Positions 13,752-22,248 of a DNA stretch of 23,406 nt are shown here, in pieces. Numbering within the stretch: position 1 is the stretch's first letter; each line of letters begins with the position of its first letter. The stretch is from Bdellovibrio sp. GTDB taxonomy: Bacteria > Bdellovibrionota > Bdellovibrionia > Bdellovibrionales > Bdellovibrionaceae. Below the pieces are notes generated by a model. It was not told the DNA's origin and searched no databases. It worked only from the letters and a program-made list of their open reading frames with translations. Location of the stretch: the NCBI GenBank assembly GCA_003176075.1, contig PSRN01000260.1:1-23406 (forward strand), read 5' to 3'. A program made the translations under genes and the position numbers.

Positions 13752-14453
13752 TCAGTTCAAATGGCGTGCAAACGACTCTATCTCTTTGGCAATTTCCCTT
13801 CGATCGACTTCGCGAATAAAAGGAAAATGGCCAGCCCCACGAATCTCATGATTCCGTACGGTGGCGCTGAATCGACCGAACGTTTTCAGAATGGACGCCG
13901 GTGTTCGAATGTCCTCTTCGCCGAAGATGTTTAAAATTGGCTTTTTGTTATCTTGAAAAAATGAAGTGGCGGAATACTTACTGATATACGGATAAATCTT
14001 TTCCAGAATAACTGTATTTGTTTGCTTGAGGAGATCTGTGGCGTAAGTGGGACTGATGACTCTTTCTGAACTTGAAAGAAATTTTTGTTCAAGGGGGCTT
14101 TGGTCAGTAATTCCCCTTTCGCGCATTAACTTTTCGAACTGAGCGTCCATCTCAGCGCCTTCGAACACACCGTCGATCAAAACCAAACCGTGTACGCGAT
14201 CGGAGTGTTTTCTTGCATACTCAATGGCAAGAATTGAACCCCATGAGTGACCGACTAGGACAACTTTTTGGGAGCGAGCCTTCTTCACATGCTCATCAAC
14301 CTCGTCGATGAATTCGTTCATATCCGCGGTCTGCTTCTGGGTATAAAAATCAACTTCCAAATCCGGAGCAAATTGGCCCTTGAAAGATGTCTCCAAGTAA
14401 TCCGGTAGGCCCGGCCCGCCATGCAAAAAAATCAATGTAACGGGGGGTAACAT
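13752..14453 (-). CDS. Alpha/beta-hydrolase, proline-iminopeptidase-like
   Basis: A 233-residue alpha/beta-hydrolase fold enzyme. Visible motifs: the oxyanion-hole HGGPG at about 11-15, the nucleophile elbow GHSWGS with Ser70, an acidic residue in FGEEDIRTP (Asp181), and the catalytic His in GAGHFPF (His209). HGGPG is typical of prolyl iminopeptidases and related esterases, but the usual GGSWGS elbow is GHSWGS here and the cap is short, so the substrate is open. No signal peptide is seen; it should be cytoplasmic. I chose the ATG at 14453, with AGAGG 4 nt upstream. A GTG at 14492 would add 13 residues but lacks a ribosome site. Neighbours on the same strand are 137 bp or more away, so it may be transcribed alone. 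Confidence 0.9.
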   Translation of the reverse strand: MLPPVTLIFLHGGPGLPDYLETSFKGQFAPDLEVDFYTQKQTADMNEFIDEVDEHVKKARSQKVVLVGHSWGSILAIEYARKHSDRVHGLVLIDGVFEGAEMDAQFEKLMRERGITDQSPLEQKFLSSSERVISPTYATDLLKQTNTVILEKIYPYISKYSATSFFQDNKKPILNIFGEEDIRTPASILKTFGRFSATVRNHEIRGAGHFPFIREVDRREIAKEIESFARHLN

Positions 14454-14590
14454 GTCGCCTCTCACCTTCGGTTGATTCAGCGTATATATCACAGGACGGT
14501 GGTTTTTTTCCTTGAAAGAAATAAATTCACAATTGGCCGGTGTCCAAGCTCATCTCCTTCGAAGGTACCGTGAAAAACTGTTCCACTAAG

Positions 14591-15793
14591 CTAAGGGTCA
14601 GGGCGGTACTCTTTGGCCAGTTTCTTTAAGTCCTTAATGGCCTTTTCTAATGAGGCCTCATAAACAATTTCGTAACGTGTGCCAAAGCCACCGGTCCTGG
14701 CCTCCTCGGCAACCTTCCTGAGATGGAAAGGATAATACGAGAGATTATGCACCATTGATTCCAGACCGGAGGCGGTCATCGCCACATCATTTCCTCGTTG
14801 CGGTACCGCGAAGTATATCCGAAACCAAATCAGCTCAATGGCGGCTTTGACGTTCTCGGGGAAACTGCTGTAGCGAGTGAATATATAATTGTGGAATTTT
14901 TCCTGTGCCTCCAACGAGGCCCGGGCGGTCTGAACCCATTGCGGGGTGATTTCCAATTTCTTTTCAATGACGGGCGTTTTGGGTTTGAAGTTCAGGAAGT
15001 AGGGAGAAGCACCTCTCGGGTCAGGGAATATCCACTTCAGGCTTTGAGACAGGCGTATCCTTGAATGATGAATATCGTGCAAAAGGGACTCGACAGGGGA
15101 CATAGATTCGTTCTCTGCCACATGGTGGAGAGTCTTTGGCGTTAGCTGCAGCGGCAATATTGGACGGGACGAAGTTCCGACAACGGATTCAACAGACATT
15201 AGATCCTGGTGAAAGTGAAAGTAGGCCAAAGGAAAAAGGGCGACCAAGGCATCTCGATGTCCCGCCAAAAACTGCCAGAGACGGAACGATTCCCGTTCAG
15301 TAAGCCTAAATTGCCTACCGCTCCGGACAAATTCGTTGACAGTCATCAGGATCGACCAGCGCATGCCAAGATCGAGCATTCTACCTATCGTCAGGTTTCT
15401 GGTCTTGACCGTGTTCCTTATCTCTTCCTCAATATTCAAATCCTGAATCTCAAGCAGAAGCTCGATAATCTTGTCGGGTGGGTACTCGAGGATCTCATAG
15501 GAAAGGTACTTACTTGTTTGGAGTTCTTGGACATACCTATCAATGGCAGCGCGCAAATCCGCCTGCGGTGCGAGCATGTCCCTCGCTTGGTCAGCTAACT
15601 TTATCGCCAAGGGCGAAAATTCGGATAAATGAGAATTCTGGGCCTCTTTCGGATCGCCTGCCAAGTGCTTGACGTGCCGTGAAATCAGCCGGGCAACCAG
15701 CGGGCGGGGATTAATAGACCCGCAATGGGAGACGCCCTCTTTCGCAAAAGCAGAGACGGATAGCAGCAAAACAGACAACAACGTGAACTTCAT
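14591..15793 (-). CDS. Exported protein of unknown function (400 aa)
   Basis: I do not recognise a family. The start is the ATG at 15793, preceded by CCAGGT; it opens directly with a compact Sec signal peptide (MKFTLLSVLLLSVSAFA, cleavage after AFA). An upstream in-frame ATG at 15853 would bury this signal and is rejected. The mature protein looks alpha-helical and Glu/Arg/Leu-rich. It has a single early Cys (SHCGS), a His/Asp cluster mid-protein (LLHDIHHSR) that could bind metal, and a C-terminal half with EKFHNYIFTRYSSFPENVKAAI. It resembles the other large exported unknowns in the window only in being secreted and helical. purD lies 239 bp upstream, past a hexanucleotide repeat. A periplasmic location is inferred from the signal peptide. 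Confidence 0.8.
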   Translation of the reverse strand: MKFTLLSVLLLSVSAFAKEGVSHCGSINPRPLVARLISRHVKHLAGDPKEAQNSHLSEFSPLAIKLADQARDMLAPQADLRAAIDRYVQELQTSKYLSYEILEYPPDKIIELLLEIQDLNIEEEIRNTVKTRNLTIGRMLDLGMRWSILMTVNEFVRSGRQFRLTERESFRLWQFLAGHRDALVALFPLAYFHFHQDLMSVESVVGTSSRPILPLQLTPKTLHHVAENESMSPVESLLHDIHHSRIRLSQSLKWIFPDPRGASPYFLNFKPKTPVIEKKLEITPQWVQTARASLEAQEKFHNYIFTRYSSFPENVKAAIELIWFRIYFAVPQRGNDVAMTASGLESMVHNLSYYPFHLRKVAEEARTGGFGTRYEIVYEASLEKAIKDLKKLAKEYRPDP

Positions 15794-15932
15794 CGTATGC
15801 ACCTGGGCGCAAATTGTGTCGCTGCGCCAATAAAAGGGCCGTCGTACCGCCATTACGGGTTAAAAAGAGTTTCAGCTGGGTATGTTCGCAAAATCTCGGC
15901 CAAGAGCAGTGGGGGAGTTCCGTTGAAATTTT

Positions 15933-15974
15933 ATTCTGATTCTGATTCTGATTCTTAATTCTATTCTGATTTTG
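15933..15974. repeat. ATTCTG hexanucleotide microsatellite
   Basis: Seven consecutive hexamers: three perfect ATTCTG, then ATTCTT, AATTCT, ATTCTG and ATTTTG. It lies in the 239-bp gap between purD (ends 16033) and the 400-residue exported protein (starts 15793), 140 bp upstream of the latter's start. Confidence 0.85.
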
Positions 15975-16032
15975 AGAGTTTGGCAGTCCAACCAGGGCGG
16001 GAGTTATCGTCGCAGAACAGTTCAAGGGAGCT

Positions 16033-17286
16033 CTATCGTGTGCCGCCGCCGATATCTTCACGCATCTGCAATCCGCGCCACCTCACTTGCTTGGCTTGTG
16101 CGTAGGCTTTGCTTAAAGCTTCTTCGCGGCTGGAACCCAAACCCACCGCGCCCAGCACGCGGCCACCCGCGGTCACCCAGTGCCCATCGACGCGACGAAC
16201 TCCCGCCGCCAGAAAATAGCTGCTGTCTGTGGCGGAGGTCAGTTCGCCTTCGATCACCAGGTCTTTTTCCGGTGCGGCGGGATATCCCGGCGCCGCCATC
16301 ACCACGCACGCGGAGTGCATTGATCGTATTTGCAGAGGGCGCAGGCGACCGGTGCTGAGTTCCTTCAAAATCATTCCAAAGTCCCCCTCGATCAACGGCA
16401 GGACCACTTGCGTTTCCGGATCGCCCAGGCGGCAATTGAATTCAAGAAGGCTTGGCCCCTGTGGAGTCATCATCAGTCCGAAGAAAATAAATCCACGGTA
16501 AGGCAAGGCACGGCGTTGCAATGTGACCAAGGTGGGACGGACAATTTCCTGGTCAAGGCGCTCTTGCAAAGCGGTGTCCAGTTTCAGAGGCGCGACGGCA
16601 CCCATACCGCCGGTGTTGGGGCCGCGATCGCCGTTTTGCAGTCGCTTGTGGTCCTGCGCGATCGGCAGAGGTTGAAATTCTTCACCGTTGGTGAGCACCA
16701 AATAACTCAACTCCCAGCCGGGGGTGAACTGCTCAAGCAGGGCTTTCCCGCCGGCATCGCCGAAGATTCTCTTGTCGAAGAAATCGGTGGCGGCCGCGCG
16801 AAGCTCATCTTCCGTGGGACAAATGACCACTCCCTTGCCGGCGCAAAGACCATCGGCCTTGAGCACATAAGGGGAAGTGAAATGTTGGGCCGCGCTCATG
16901 CAGCTTTCTAGCGAATCGACGATGTGAAATTTCGCCGTGGGGATTCCTGCTTCGTTCATAAACTGTTTGGCAAAAATTTTCGATCCTTCGAGTTGGGCCG
17001 CATCCGCCCCAGGACCGACGACCAGAAGCCCACGGTCCCGCAACTGGTCGGCAAGTCCGCTCACCAAGGGGTCCTCAGGGCCGATCACGACCAGTTCAAT
17101 TTCGGTGCGCAGGCAGTACTCGATAAGGCGATCAGTGTCGCGCCAATCCCATGCTAGACAAAGGGCGTGGGATTTCATCCCGTCATTTCCCGGCAGCGCA
17201 TGGACTTGTGTGACGGACGGTGATTGACCCAGGCGGTGAACGAGAGCGTGTTCGCGCCCCCCAGAACCAACGACCAGCACTTTCAT
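16033..17286 (-). CDS. purD: Phosphoribosylamine-glycine ligase (GAR synthetase)
   Basis: PurD joins phosphoribosylamine and glycine using ATP, an early step of purine synthesis in the cytoplasm. The 417 residues match the family's usual size. Motifs in order: N-terminal MKVLVVGSGGREHAL, VVIGPEDPLVSGLAD, the ATP-grasp loop KADGLCAGKGVV, PNTGGMGAVAP, and EFNCRLGDPETQVVLP with metal-binding Glu and Asn, then the C-terminal domain. The start is the ATG at 17286 with GGAGG 4 nt upstream; the frame extends further up but the family always begins at MKVLVVG. It is divergent from the thiolase gene across 77 bp. No other purine genes adjoin it. Downstream on the same strand is the 400-residue exported protein after 239 bp. 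Confidence 0.97.
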   Translation of the reverse strand: MKVLVVGSGGREHALVHRLGQSPSVTQVHALPGNDGMKSHALCLAWDWRDTDRLIEYCLRTEIELVVIGPEDPLVSGLADQLRDRGLLVVGPGADAAQLEGSKIFAKQFMNEAGIPTAKFHIVDSLESCMSAAQHFTSPYVLKADGLCAGKGVVICPTEDELRAAATDFFDKRIFGDAGGKALLEQFTPGWELSYLVLTNGEEFQPLPIAQDHKRLQNGDRGPNTGGMGAVAPLKLDTALQERLDQEIVRPTLVTLQRRALPYRGFIFFGLMMTPQGPSLLEFNCRLGDPETQVVLPLIEGDFGMILKELSTGRLRPLQIRSMHSACVVMAAPGYPAAPEKDLVIEGELTSATDSSYFLAAGVRRVDGHWVTAGGRVLGAVGLGSSREEALSKAYAQAKQVRWRGLQMREDIGGGTR

Positions 17287-17363
17287 TGCACCTCCGCCGC
17301 GTTTTGTGATTAAATGGGCTCTTGGCTGAGATTGATCCATAACCTGAGAATAGGAGTTTGCCT
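17287..17363. promoter_or_regulatory. Divergent promoter region purD / thiolase
   Basis: Seventy-seven bases must hold the 5' signals of both genes. Ribosome sites are clear on each side (GGAGG for purD; TAGGAG for the thiolase). Possible plus-strand elements TTGTGA and TGAGAT are 17 bp apart but the second matches poorly. No convincing operator is seen. Confidence 0.45.
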
Positions 17364-18545
17364 ATGGAAAAGATCGTTATGGTTGCAGGTCGGAGAACCC
17401 CATTTGGTTCCTTTGGTGGCGGGCTCAAGGATGTGTCGGCGACCGATTTGACGGTGGCCGCGGGATTGGGAACCTTGGCGCAGGTGGGGGTGGCGGCCGA
17501 GAGCATTGACCATGTCGTGGTTGGCAACGTGGCTCAGTCGTCAGCTGATGCGGCATACTTGGCCCGCCATGTGGCGCTGAAAATGAAGCTGCCGGTGAAC
17601 ACTCCCGCGTTTGTGGTGAATCGGCTGTGCGGTAGCGGGTTTCAGGCTTGGGTCAATGCGGTACAAATGATTCGCGATGGGGAAGCTCAGTGCGTGCTGG
17701 CCGGCGGTGTCGAGCAAATGTCGCAAATTCCCTACGTTTTGCGTAACGTGCGCTTTAGCGGACTTCGCATGGGAAATGCCGAAATGGAAGACTATCTGAA
17801 TTCTTCATTGACGGACGCTTATGCGGCCGTGCCGATGGCCATCACTGCTGAAAACCTCGGCGAGAAGTACGATATCACCAGGGCACAGTGTGATGAATTT
17901 TCGATTCTTTCCCAAGCGCGCTACGCGGCGGCGGCTGCAAAGGGAATATTCGCGCAAGAAATCACGACGGTGAAGATTGAATCGAAGAAGGGCGTGGTCG
18001 AAATTGCCAGGGACGAACATCCAAAGCCGGAGGCGACCCTCGGAAAAATCTCAACCATGAAGTCATTGTTTAAGAAAGATGGACTGGTGACGGCCGCCAC
18101 CGCGTCCGGCATTGTCGATGGCGCGGCTTGCTCCATCCTTTGTTCAGAGAGTTTTGCCCAGCGAAAGGGTCTCAAGCCTCTCGCCCGGATTTTGTCCTAC
18201 GCCTCAGTGGGTTGCGATCCTAAAGTCATGGGAATTGGACCCGTCGAAGCGTCGCGGAAGGCTTTGGCTAAGGCGGGTCTCAATCTGCAACAAATGGATT
18301 TGGTCGAGGTTAACGAAGCCTTCGCGGCGCAGTTCTTAGCCGTGGCCAAGGAGCTCAAAGTGGACATGCAGAAAACTAATGTGAACGGCGGCGCCATTGC
18401 GGTTGGCCACCCCTTGGGCGCTTCGGGAACTCGTATCATGAATCATTTGGTTTATGAACTGCACCGTCGGGGAGGCAAGTACGCCTTGGGATCGGCCTGC
18501 ATCGGCGGCGGCCAGGGCATCGCGATGATCATCGAGCGGACCTGA
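17364..18545 (+). CDS. Acetyl-CoA C-acetyltransferase (thiolase II)
   Basis: A 393-residue degradative/biosynthetic-type thiolase that condenses two acetyl-CoA to acetoacetyl-CoA or reverses this. All three catalytic residues are at the classical positions: Cys89 in NRLCGSG, His349 in AVGHPLGASG, and Cys379 in SACIGGGQG. MEKIVMVAGRRTPFG is the standard N-terminus. The ATG at 17364 has TAGGAG 7 nt upstream; an in-frame TTG at 17358 is not needed. It is cytoplasmic and could serve fatty-acid or amino-acid breakdown or polyhydroxybutyrate supply. No partner genes (reductase, synthase, CoA transferase) lie beside it, so I give no atoB/phaA symbol. A short palindromic sequence directly follows the stop. 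Confidence 0.95.
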   Translation: MEKIVMVAGRRTPFGSFGGGLKDVSATDLTVAAGLGTLAQVGVAAESIDHVVVGNVAQSSADAAYLARHVALKMKLPVNTPAFVVNRLCGSGFQAWVNAVQMIRDGEAQCVLAGGVEQMSQIPYVLRNVRFSGLRMGNAEMEDYLNSSLTDAYAAVPMAITAENLGEKYDITRAQCDEFSILSQARYAAAAAKGIFAQEITTVKIESKKGVVEIARDEHPKPEATLGKISTMKSLFKKDGLVTAATASGIVDGAACSILCSESFAQRKGLKPLARILSYASVGCDPKVMGIGPVEASRKALAKAGLNLQQMDLVEVNEAFAAQFLAVAKELKVDMQKTNVNGGAIAVGHPLGASGTRIMNHLVYELHRRGGKYALGSACIGGGQGIAMIIERT

Positions 18546-18563
18546 GGCGGCTCGGTCCGCCCG
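18546..18563. repeat. GC-rich hairpin, first of a two-copy pair
   Basis: GGCGGCTCGGTCCGCCCG starts one base after the thiolase stop codon and differs at one position from 22696-22713 inside folA. GGCGG can pair with CCGCC. It loosely resembles the larger dispersed element (shared GGCGGCTC). Confidence 0.45.
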
Positions 18564-18849
18564 AGGGTTGGCCACGACAAATCATTCGCCATTTTTGGAC
18601 AAATTGCGCAGTAGGAATTTGAGCCGTATTTCTTTGTCTCTGAAAAAGACCGGCAGAATGTCAAAGTCTCAGGCGCACAGAATTTTACGGTTTTATCACT
18701 ATTTGGCCTGAGTTCAGTCTTTTCCCCCACTTAACGCTGTCTCAATTTGATTCTTCGCTAGATTCCTTGGTCGTCTCAAGACCTTAGCCCAAATTCGGTT
18801 CTTCCATGGTTCTCCCGTTAATATAAAGCATGCGTGCTTGGAGGATGCC
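18546..18849. other. Intergenic region between thiolase and VWA lipoprotein genes
   Basis: About 300 bp without a credible gene. It begins with a GGCGG/CCGCC hairpin (18546-18563). It ends with a weak promoter-like TAATATAAAG (18819-18828) about 25 bp before the next start, and GGAGG at 18840-18844. No T-run terminator was found after the thiolase. Confidence 0.5.
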
Positions 18850-19950
18850 ATGAGGATGCAAAACAGAAAGATACAAGGCGGACTATGGGTGTTGGGGCTG
18901 TTCGCACTCGCGGCCTGCGATAAGACGGACAGGTCCTATTCCCTTTTGGGAGCGGCGCAGACGTTCCAACAAAATCCATCCACGGTTGAGCAAAACAAGG
19001 TGGATATCCTTTGGGTGGTGGATAACTCCGGATCGATGAAGCCCTTTCAACAGAATCTCGCGAACAATTTCAATAGCTTCATCACCAATTTTGTCAGCAA
19101 GAATTTCGACTTTCATCTCGCCGTGACCACCTCGGATTCCTATCTTGCGGGGGCTTTTTGGAATAACAACCCAAACTATTCACACTTTCGTGACGGGATC
19201 GGCACCACACACACGGGTTATCCCATCATCGATTCGGCAACTCCCAACTTGCAAAGCGTGTTTGTCACCAATGCATTGCAAGGGGACCAGGGTTCTGGAG
19301 ATGAAAGAGCATTTTCAAGTTTTCGTGCGGCACTTCAAGATCCGAGCAACTCAGCTTTTCACCGTGCTGGGGCCTTCCTCGCCATCATCATTCTCTCGGA
19401 TGAGGACGACTTCAGCGACCCCAAACGGCCGGAATACAGCTGGTTTTTGCGCAACGGGGTCCCTGATCACGATTACGCCGACCCGAACCTCGAAACGACG
19501 GATAGTTACATTCAATTTCTCGATCAATTCACCGGCACGACGGACCCGGCTCTTCGTCACTACAATGTTTCGGCAGTTGCGGTTTTGGATTCCGTCTGCC
19601 AGGCCTCGCATGTGGCCCAATCTGCCACCACTATTATCGGCCAGAGATATGTTGATCTGGCCAATAAAACGAACGGCGTGACGGCTGACATTTGCAGCGC
19701 GACTTACGCGGATGCGCTAAATAAGATTCAACAAAATATCATTGAGCTGAGCACTCAATTTCAACTCGATCGCCAGCCCAATCCGGCTTCCATTCAAGTC
19801 ATGGTCAACAATGTTGTCGTACCCAATTCACCGACCAACGGTTGGACGTACGTGGCGTCGGCCAACTCGGTCCTTTTCCACGGAACTGCTGTTCCCTCAC
19901 AGGGCGCAAGCATCACTGTGACCTTTGATCCCTTGGCTCCCACGAATTAG
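18850..19950 (+). CDS. VWA-domain lipoprotein
   Basis: A 366-residue predicted lipoprotein. The signal peptide ends in the lipobox LAAC (Cys23 would be lipidated). Residue +2 is Asp, which in E. coli keeps lipoproteins in the inner membrane; whether the rule holds here is unknown. A VWA domain begins at about residue 50 with VDILWVVDNSGSM, the MIDAS DxSxS being Asp58, Ser60, Ser62; LSDEDDFS later supplies the acidic strand. The last 60 residues (IQVMVNNVVVPNSPTNGW...) look like a small beta domain. The start is the ATG at 18850 with GGAGG 5 nt upstream; a TTG at 18838 is a poorer choice. It shares the VWA fold with the truncated protein at 1-618. It converges on the HD gene with 25 bp between stops and no terminator. 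The ligand is unknown. Confidence 0.9.
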   Translation: MRMQNRKIQGGLWVLGLFALAACDKTDRSYSLLGAAQTFQQNPSTVEQNKVDILWVVDNSGSMKPFQQNLANNFNSFITNFVSKNFDFHLAVTTSDSYLAGAFWNNNPNYSHFRDGIGTTHTGYPIIDSATPNLQSVFVTNALQGDQGSGDERAFSSFRAALQDPSNSAFHRAGAFLAIIILSDEDDFSDPKRPEYSWFLRNGVPDHDYADPNLETTDSYIQFLDQFTGTTDPALRHYNVSAVAVLDSVCQASHVAQSATTIIGQRYVDLANKTNGVTADICSATYADALNKIQQNIIELSTQFQLDRQPNPASIQVMVNNVVVPNSPTNGWTYVASANSVLFHGTAVPSQGASITVTFDPLAPTN

Positions 19951-19975
19951 GACCCTCTGTTAGGACCACCTTGCG

Positions 19976-21310
19976 TTAGGATCTTGGCGAAGTGCGTCCG
20001 TAAACAGGGCCTGGCACCTTTTGCAGAAGAGCTTCGGCGCTCTCCAATTTTTCGGGGGCGACGTAAAGACGGTCGATGATGCGGGCCCCTTCATAACGGT
20101 AGAATATTTCCGAGGCCTTTTCGATGGGGACGGGTTTGTCCCAGCGGTCGTATTGGTCGACGACATAGATCGGAATGAATTTGTCGGTCGGGTTACCCGA
20201 GTGGTATTTTGAGAGGCGCACTTTCGAACTCGCCCAGATCACGTCAATTCCTTCGCCGGCAATGAATTCCTGGATGCTGGCGGGCCGCGGACTTTCCTCG
20301 GTGTTGTGGAGTTCAATCAGGACCCGATAAGGTCGTCTTTCGGCAATCCGCCGGGCCCAAATATTTCCTGATGAGGCCAGATGCTCAAAGAGTTTGTGGT
20401 CATTGAATTTCGTGTACTCTTGAATATCCGGCGGTAAGAAGAAAGTGCATTCCGGCGAGGTCAAATAGCGGTTCAGCATTTCTTCGTAAATGATACTTTT
20501 GTGATGGAAATAAACCATCAAATGCATGTGATGGCGGGAAATCAGAAAATCATCGAAAGTATAAAGAGCCCGTCGGTTCAGCGCGAGAAAGACCTTGCCC
20601 TCGGTCCGGTAGGGGCTGAGGTTTGACAGGAGCCAGTGCAGATCCACTTTTCCGTAGTTGGTCCCGCAGAAATACGAATCGCGCTCAAGGTAATCCATTC
20701 GGTCCACATCGAGTTCGGAAGAAACGAGTTGGCTGAGAATCGGGCGAAAATCCAATCCGAAGTCGATAAAGAAATCATCTGGCGTGCGCAGTGTCTTGTC
20801 GATAAGGCAAGCGACGTGCAAAGGTGAAAAATCGGGAAAGTTCGCGCGCAACTCCTGCGTCAGCGGTGAATCCGTCACATACTTGATCGTGTAATCCTCA
20901 TGAGTGGCCTTGTTTGAGCCGCCAATCAAAAGAGGATCCTGGGAGCGTCCTTCGTAAGCGGCGAGTCGCAGCTGTGACAGCAACGGCATGACTTCTTCCG
21001 TGGTGTGGCTGAGGGGCCCATGGCCAATATCGTGCAGGAGGGCGGCCAAGCGAAGGGATTTGCGAAAATTGGCCCGCACTGATGACGACGAAAAAAGATA
21101 GTTCTTGAAAATCTGATCGAAGGCCAGCCCGGCCAAATGACTGACTCCGATCGAGTGGAGATAACGGTTGTGAGTGGCCCCCGGGAAACTGAATTCGGCG
21201 AATCCCAGTTGTTTAATGGCGCGCAAGCGCTGATATTCCGCCGTATCGAGAATTTTTGTTTCAGCCGATGAAATCTGAACTGTGCCGTGAACCGGGTCGC
21301 GAATTTCCAT
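19976..21310 (-). CDS. HD-superfamily phosphohydrolase, SAMHD1/YwfO-like
   Basis: A 444-residue HD-domain protein of the type that includes bacterial YwfO-like proteins and SAMHD1, several of which hydrolyse (d)NTPs. Metal-site motifs: ATHNRYLHSIGVSHLAG near the N-terminus, LLHDIGHGPLSH at about 92-103 with the HD pair, and the distal Asp in ELDVDRMDYLERD. MEIRDPVHG is the usual family start, so I chose the ATG at 21310; the frame extends to a GTG at 21328. The ribosome site is weak for both. It is cytoplasmic. It is divergent from thyA-folA across 143 bp that contain two adjoining palindromes, which suggests a link to nucleotide pools. The exact substrate cannot be told from sequence. Confidence 0.9.
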   Translation of the reverse strand: MEIRDPVHGTVQISSAETKILDTAEYQRLRAIKQLGFAEFSFPGATHNRYLHSIGVSHLAGLAFDQIFKNYLFSSSSVRANFRKSLRLAALLHDIGHGPLSHTTEEVMPLLSQLRLAAYEGRSQDPLLIGGSNKATHEDYTIKYVTDSPLTQELRANFPDFSPLHVACLIDKTLRTPDDFFIDFGLDFRPILSQLVSSELDVDRMDYLERDSYFCGTNYGKVDLHWLLSNLSPYRTEGKVFLALNRRALYTFDDFLISRHHMHLMVYFHHKSIIYEEMLNRYLTSPECTFFLPPDIQEYTKFNDHKLFEHLASSGNIWARRIAERRPYRVLIELHNTEESPRPASIQEFIAGEGIDVIWASSKVRLSKYHSGNPTDKFIPIYVVDQYDRWDKPVPIEKASEIFYRYEGARIIDRLYVAPEKLESAEALLQKVPGPVYGRTSPRS

Positions 21311-21354
21311 GATCAAAAAATAGCCCACCTCGGTCGGAATTCACACCCTCGTTT

Positions 21355-21376
21355 GCGATGCATCGCTTCACGTGAA
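21355..21376. promoter_or_regulatory. Two abutting palindromes between the HD gene and thyA
   Basis: GCGATGCATCGC (21355-21366) is immediately followed by TTCACGTGAA (21367-21376). Both are perfect. They lie 45-66 bp upstream of the HD start and 78-99 bp upstream of thyA, a good place for a shared operator. No regulator can be named. Confidence 0.35.
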
Positions 21377-21453
21377 AGGGCTTCTCCTTCGGCCGAGGTA
21401 CTAGGGCGTAGAATCCCTTCTCTTTTTCATTTGGCTGGTTGTAGGTTGGCAGG

Positions 21454-22248
21454 ATGATTCAATACCAAAATTTGTTGCGTGAAATCCTTGAGCGGGGCGC
21501 GAGGCGTGAAGATCGGACTGGCGTTGGCACTCTTAGCATTTTTGGTTTTCAAATGCGGTTTGATTTGGGAAGGGGTTTTCCCTTGGTGACAACTAAGAAA
21601 GTTCATCTCAAATCGATCGTCTATGAGCTTCTTTGGTTTCTTCGCGGCGATACCAATATTCGATTTCTAAAAGACCACGGTGTCAGTATTTGGGATGAAT
21701 GGGCCGATAGTGAAGGAAATCTCGGACCTGTTTATGGCCAGCAGTGGAGGGCTTGGCGCGCTCCGGATGGGCGGCGAATTGATCAAATCACTCAGGTCAT
21801 TGAGCAAATCAAAAGGAATCCCTATTCACGGCGCCACTTGGTGGTGGCGTTCAATCCCGCCGACGTTGAGCAGATGGCACTGCCGCCCTGTCATGCCTTT
21901 TTTCAATTTTACGTGGCGGACGGGCGTCTTTCTTGCCAGCTTTATCAGCGAAGCGCCGATGTGTTTTTGGGAGTCCCATTTAATATTGCCAGCTACGCCC
22001 TTTTGACCCAAATGGTGGCGCAGGTTACTGGGCTTCAGCCGGGCGATTTTGTTCACACCTTTGGGGATGCTCATCTTTACCTGAATCATATCGATCAGGC
22101 AAAACTTCAGCTGACACGCAAGCCGAAGCCTTTACCCCGCCTGGAGCTCAATCCGCAGGTGCGAAATATTTTCGATTTTGAGTTCGGGGATATCCAAGTC
22201 ATTGGCTATGATCCCCACCCCGGCATCAAAGCGGAGATCGCGGTATGA
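21454..22248 (+). CDS. thyA: Thymidylate synthase
   Basis: ThyA methylates dUMP to dTMP with methylene-tetrahydrofolate, releasing dihydrofolate. The 264 residues equal the E. coli enzyme's length. Catalytic Cys146 is in LPPCHAFFQFYV. Other family motifs are DRTGVGTLSIFG, FPLVTTKKV, ELLWFLRGDTN, GPVYGQQWR, the dUMP-phosphate-binding YQRSADVFLGVPFNIASYA, and GDAHLYLNH. The ATG at 21454 follows GTAGG about 8 nt upstream. Its stop overlaps the folA start in ATGA, so the two are translationally coupled and form one metabolic unit: FolA regenerates the tetrahydrofolate that ThyA consumes. Confidence 0.98.
   Translation: MIQYQNLLREILERGARREDRTGVGTLSIFGFQMRFDLGRGFPLVTTKKVHLKSIVYELLWFLRGDTNIRFLKDHGVSIWDEWADSEGNLGPVYGQQWRAWRAPDGRRIDQITQVIEQIKRNPYSRRHLVVAFNPADVEQMALPPCHAFFQFYVADGRLSCQLYQRSADVFLGVPFNIASYALLTQMVAQVTGLQPGDFVHTFGDAHLYLNHIDQAKLQLTRKPKPLPRLELNPQVRNIFDFEFGDIQVIGYDPHPGIKAEIAV

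Noticed and set aside
16330..16911. 193-codon plus-strand open frame
   Set aside because: Antisense to purD, whose motifs are unmistakable.
19947..19983. Three TTAGGA(C/T)C copies at the convergent gene ends
   Set aside because: Two include stop codons of the flanking genes, spacing is uneven (13 and 16 bp), and the motif is short; probably chance.
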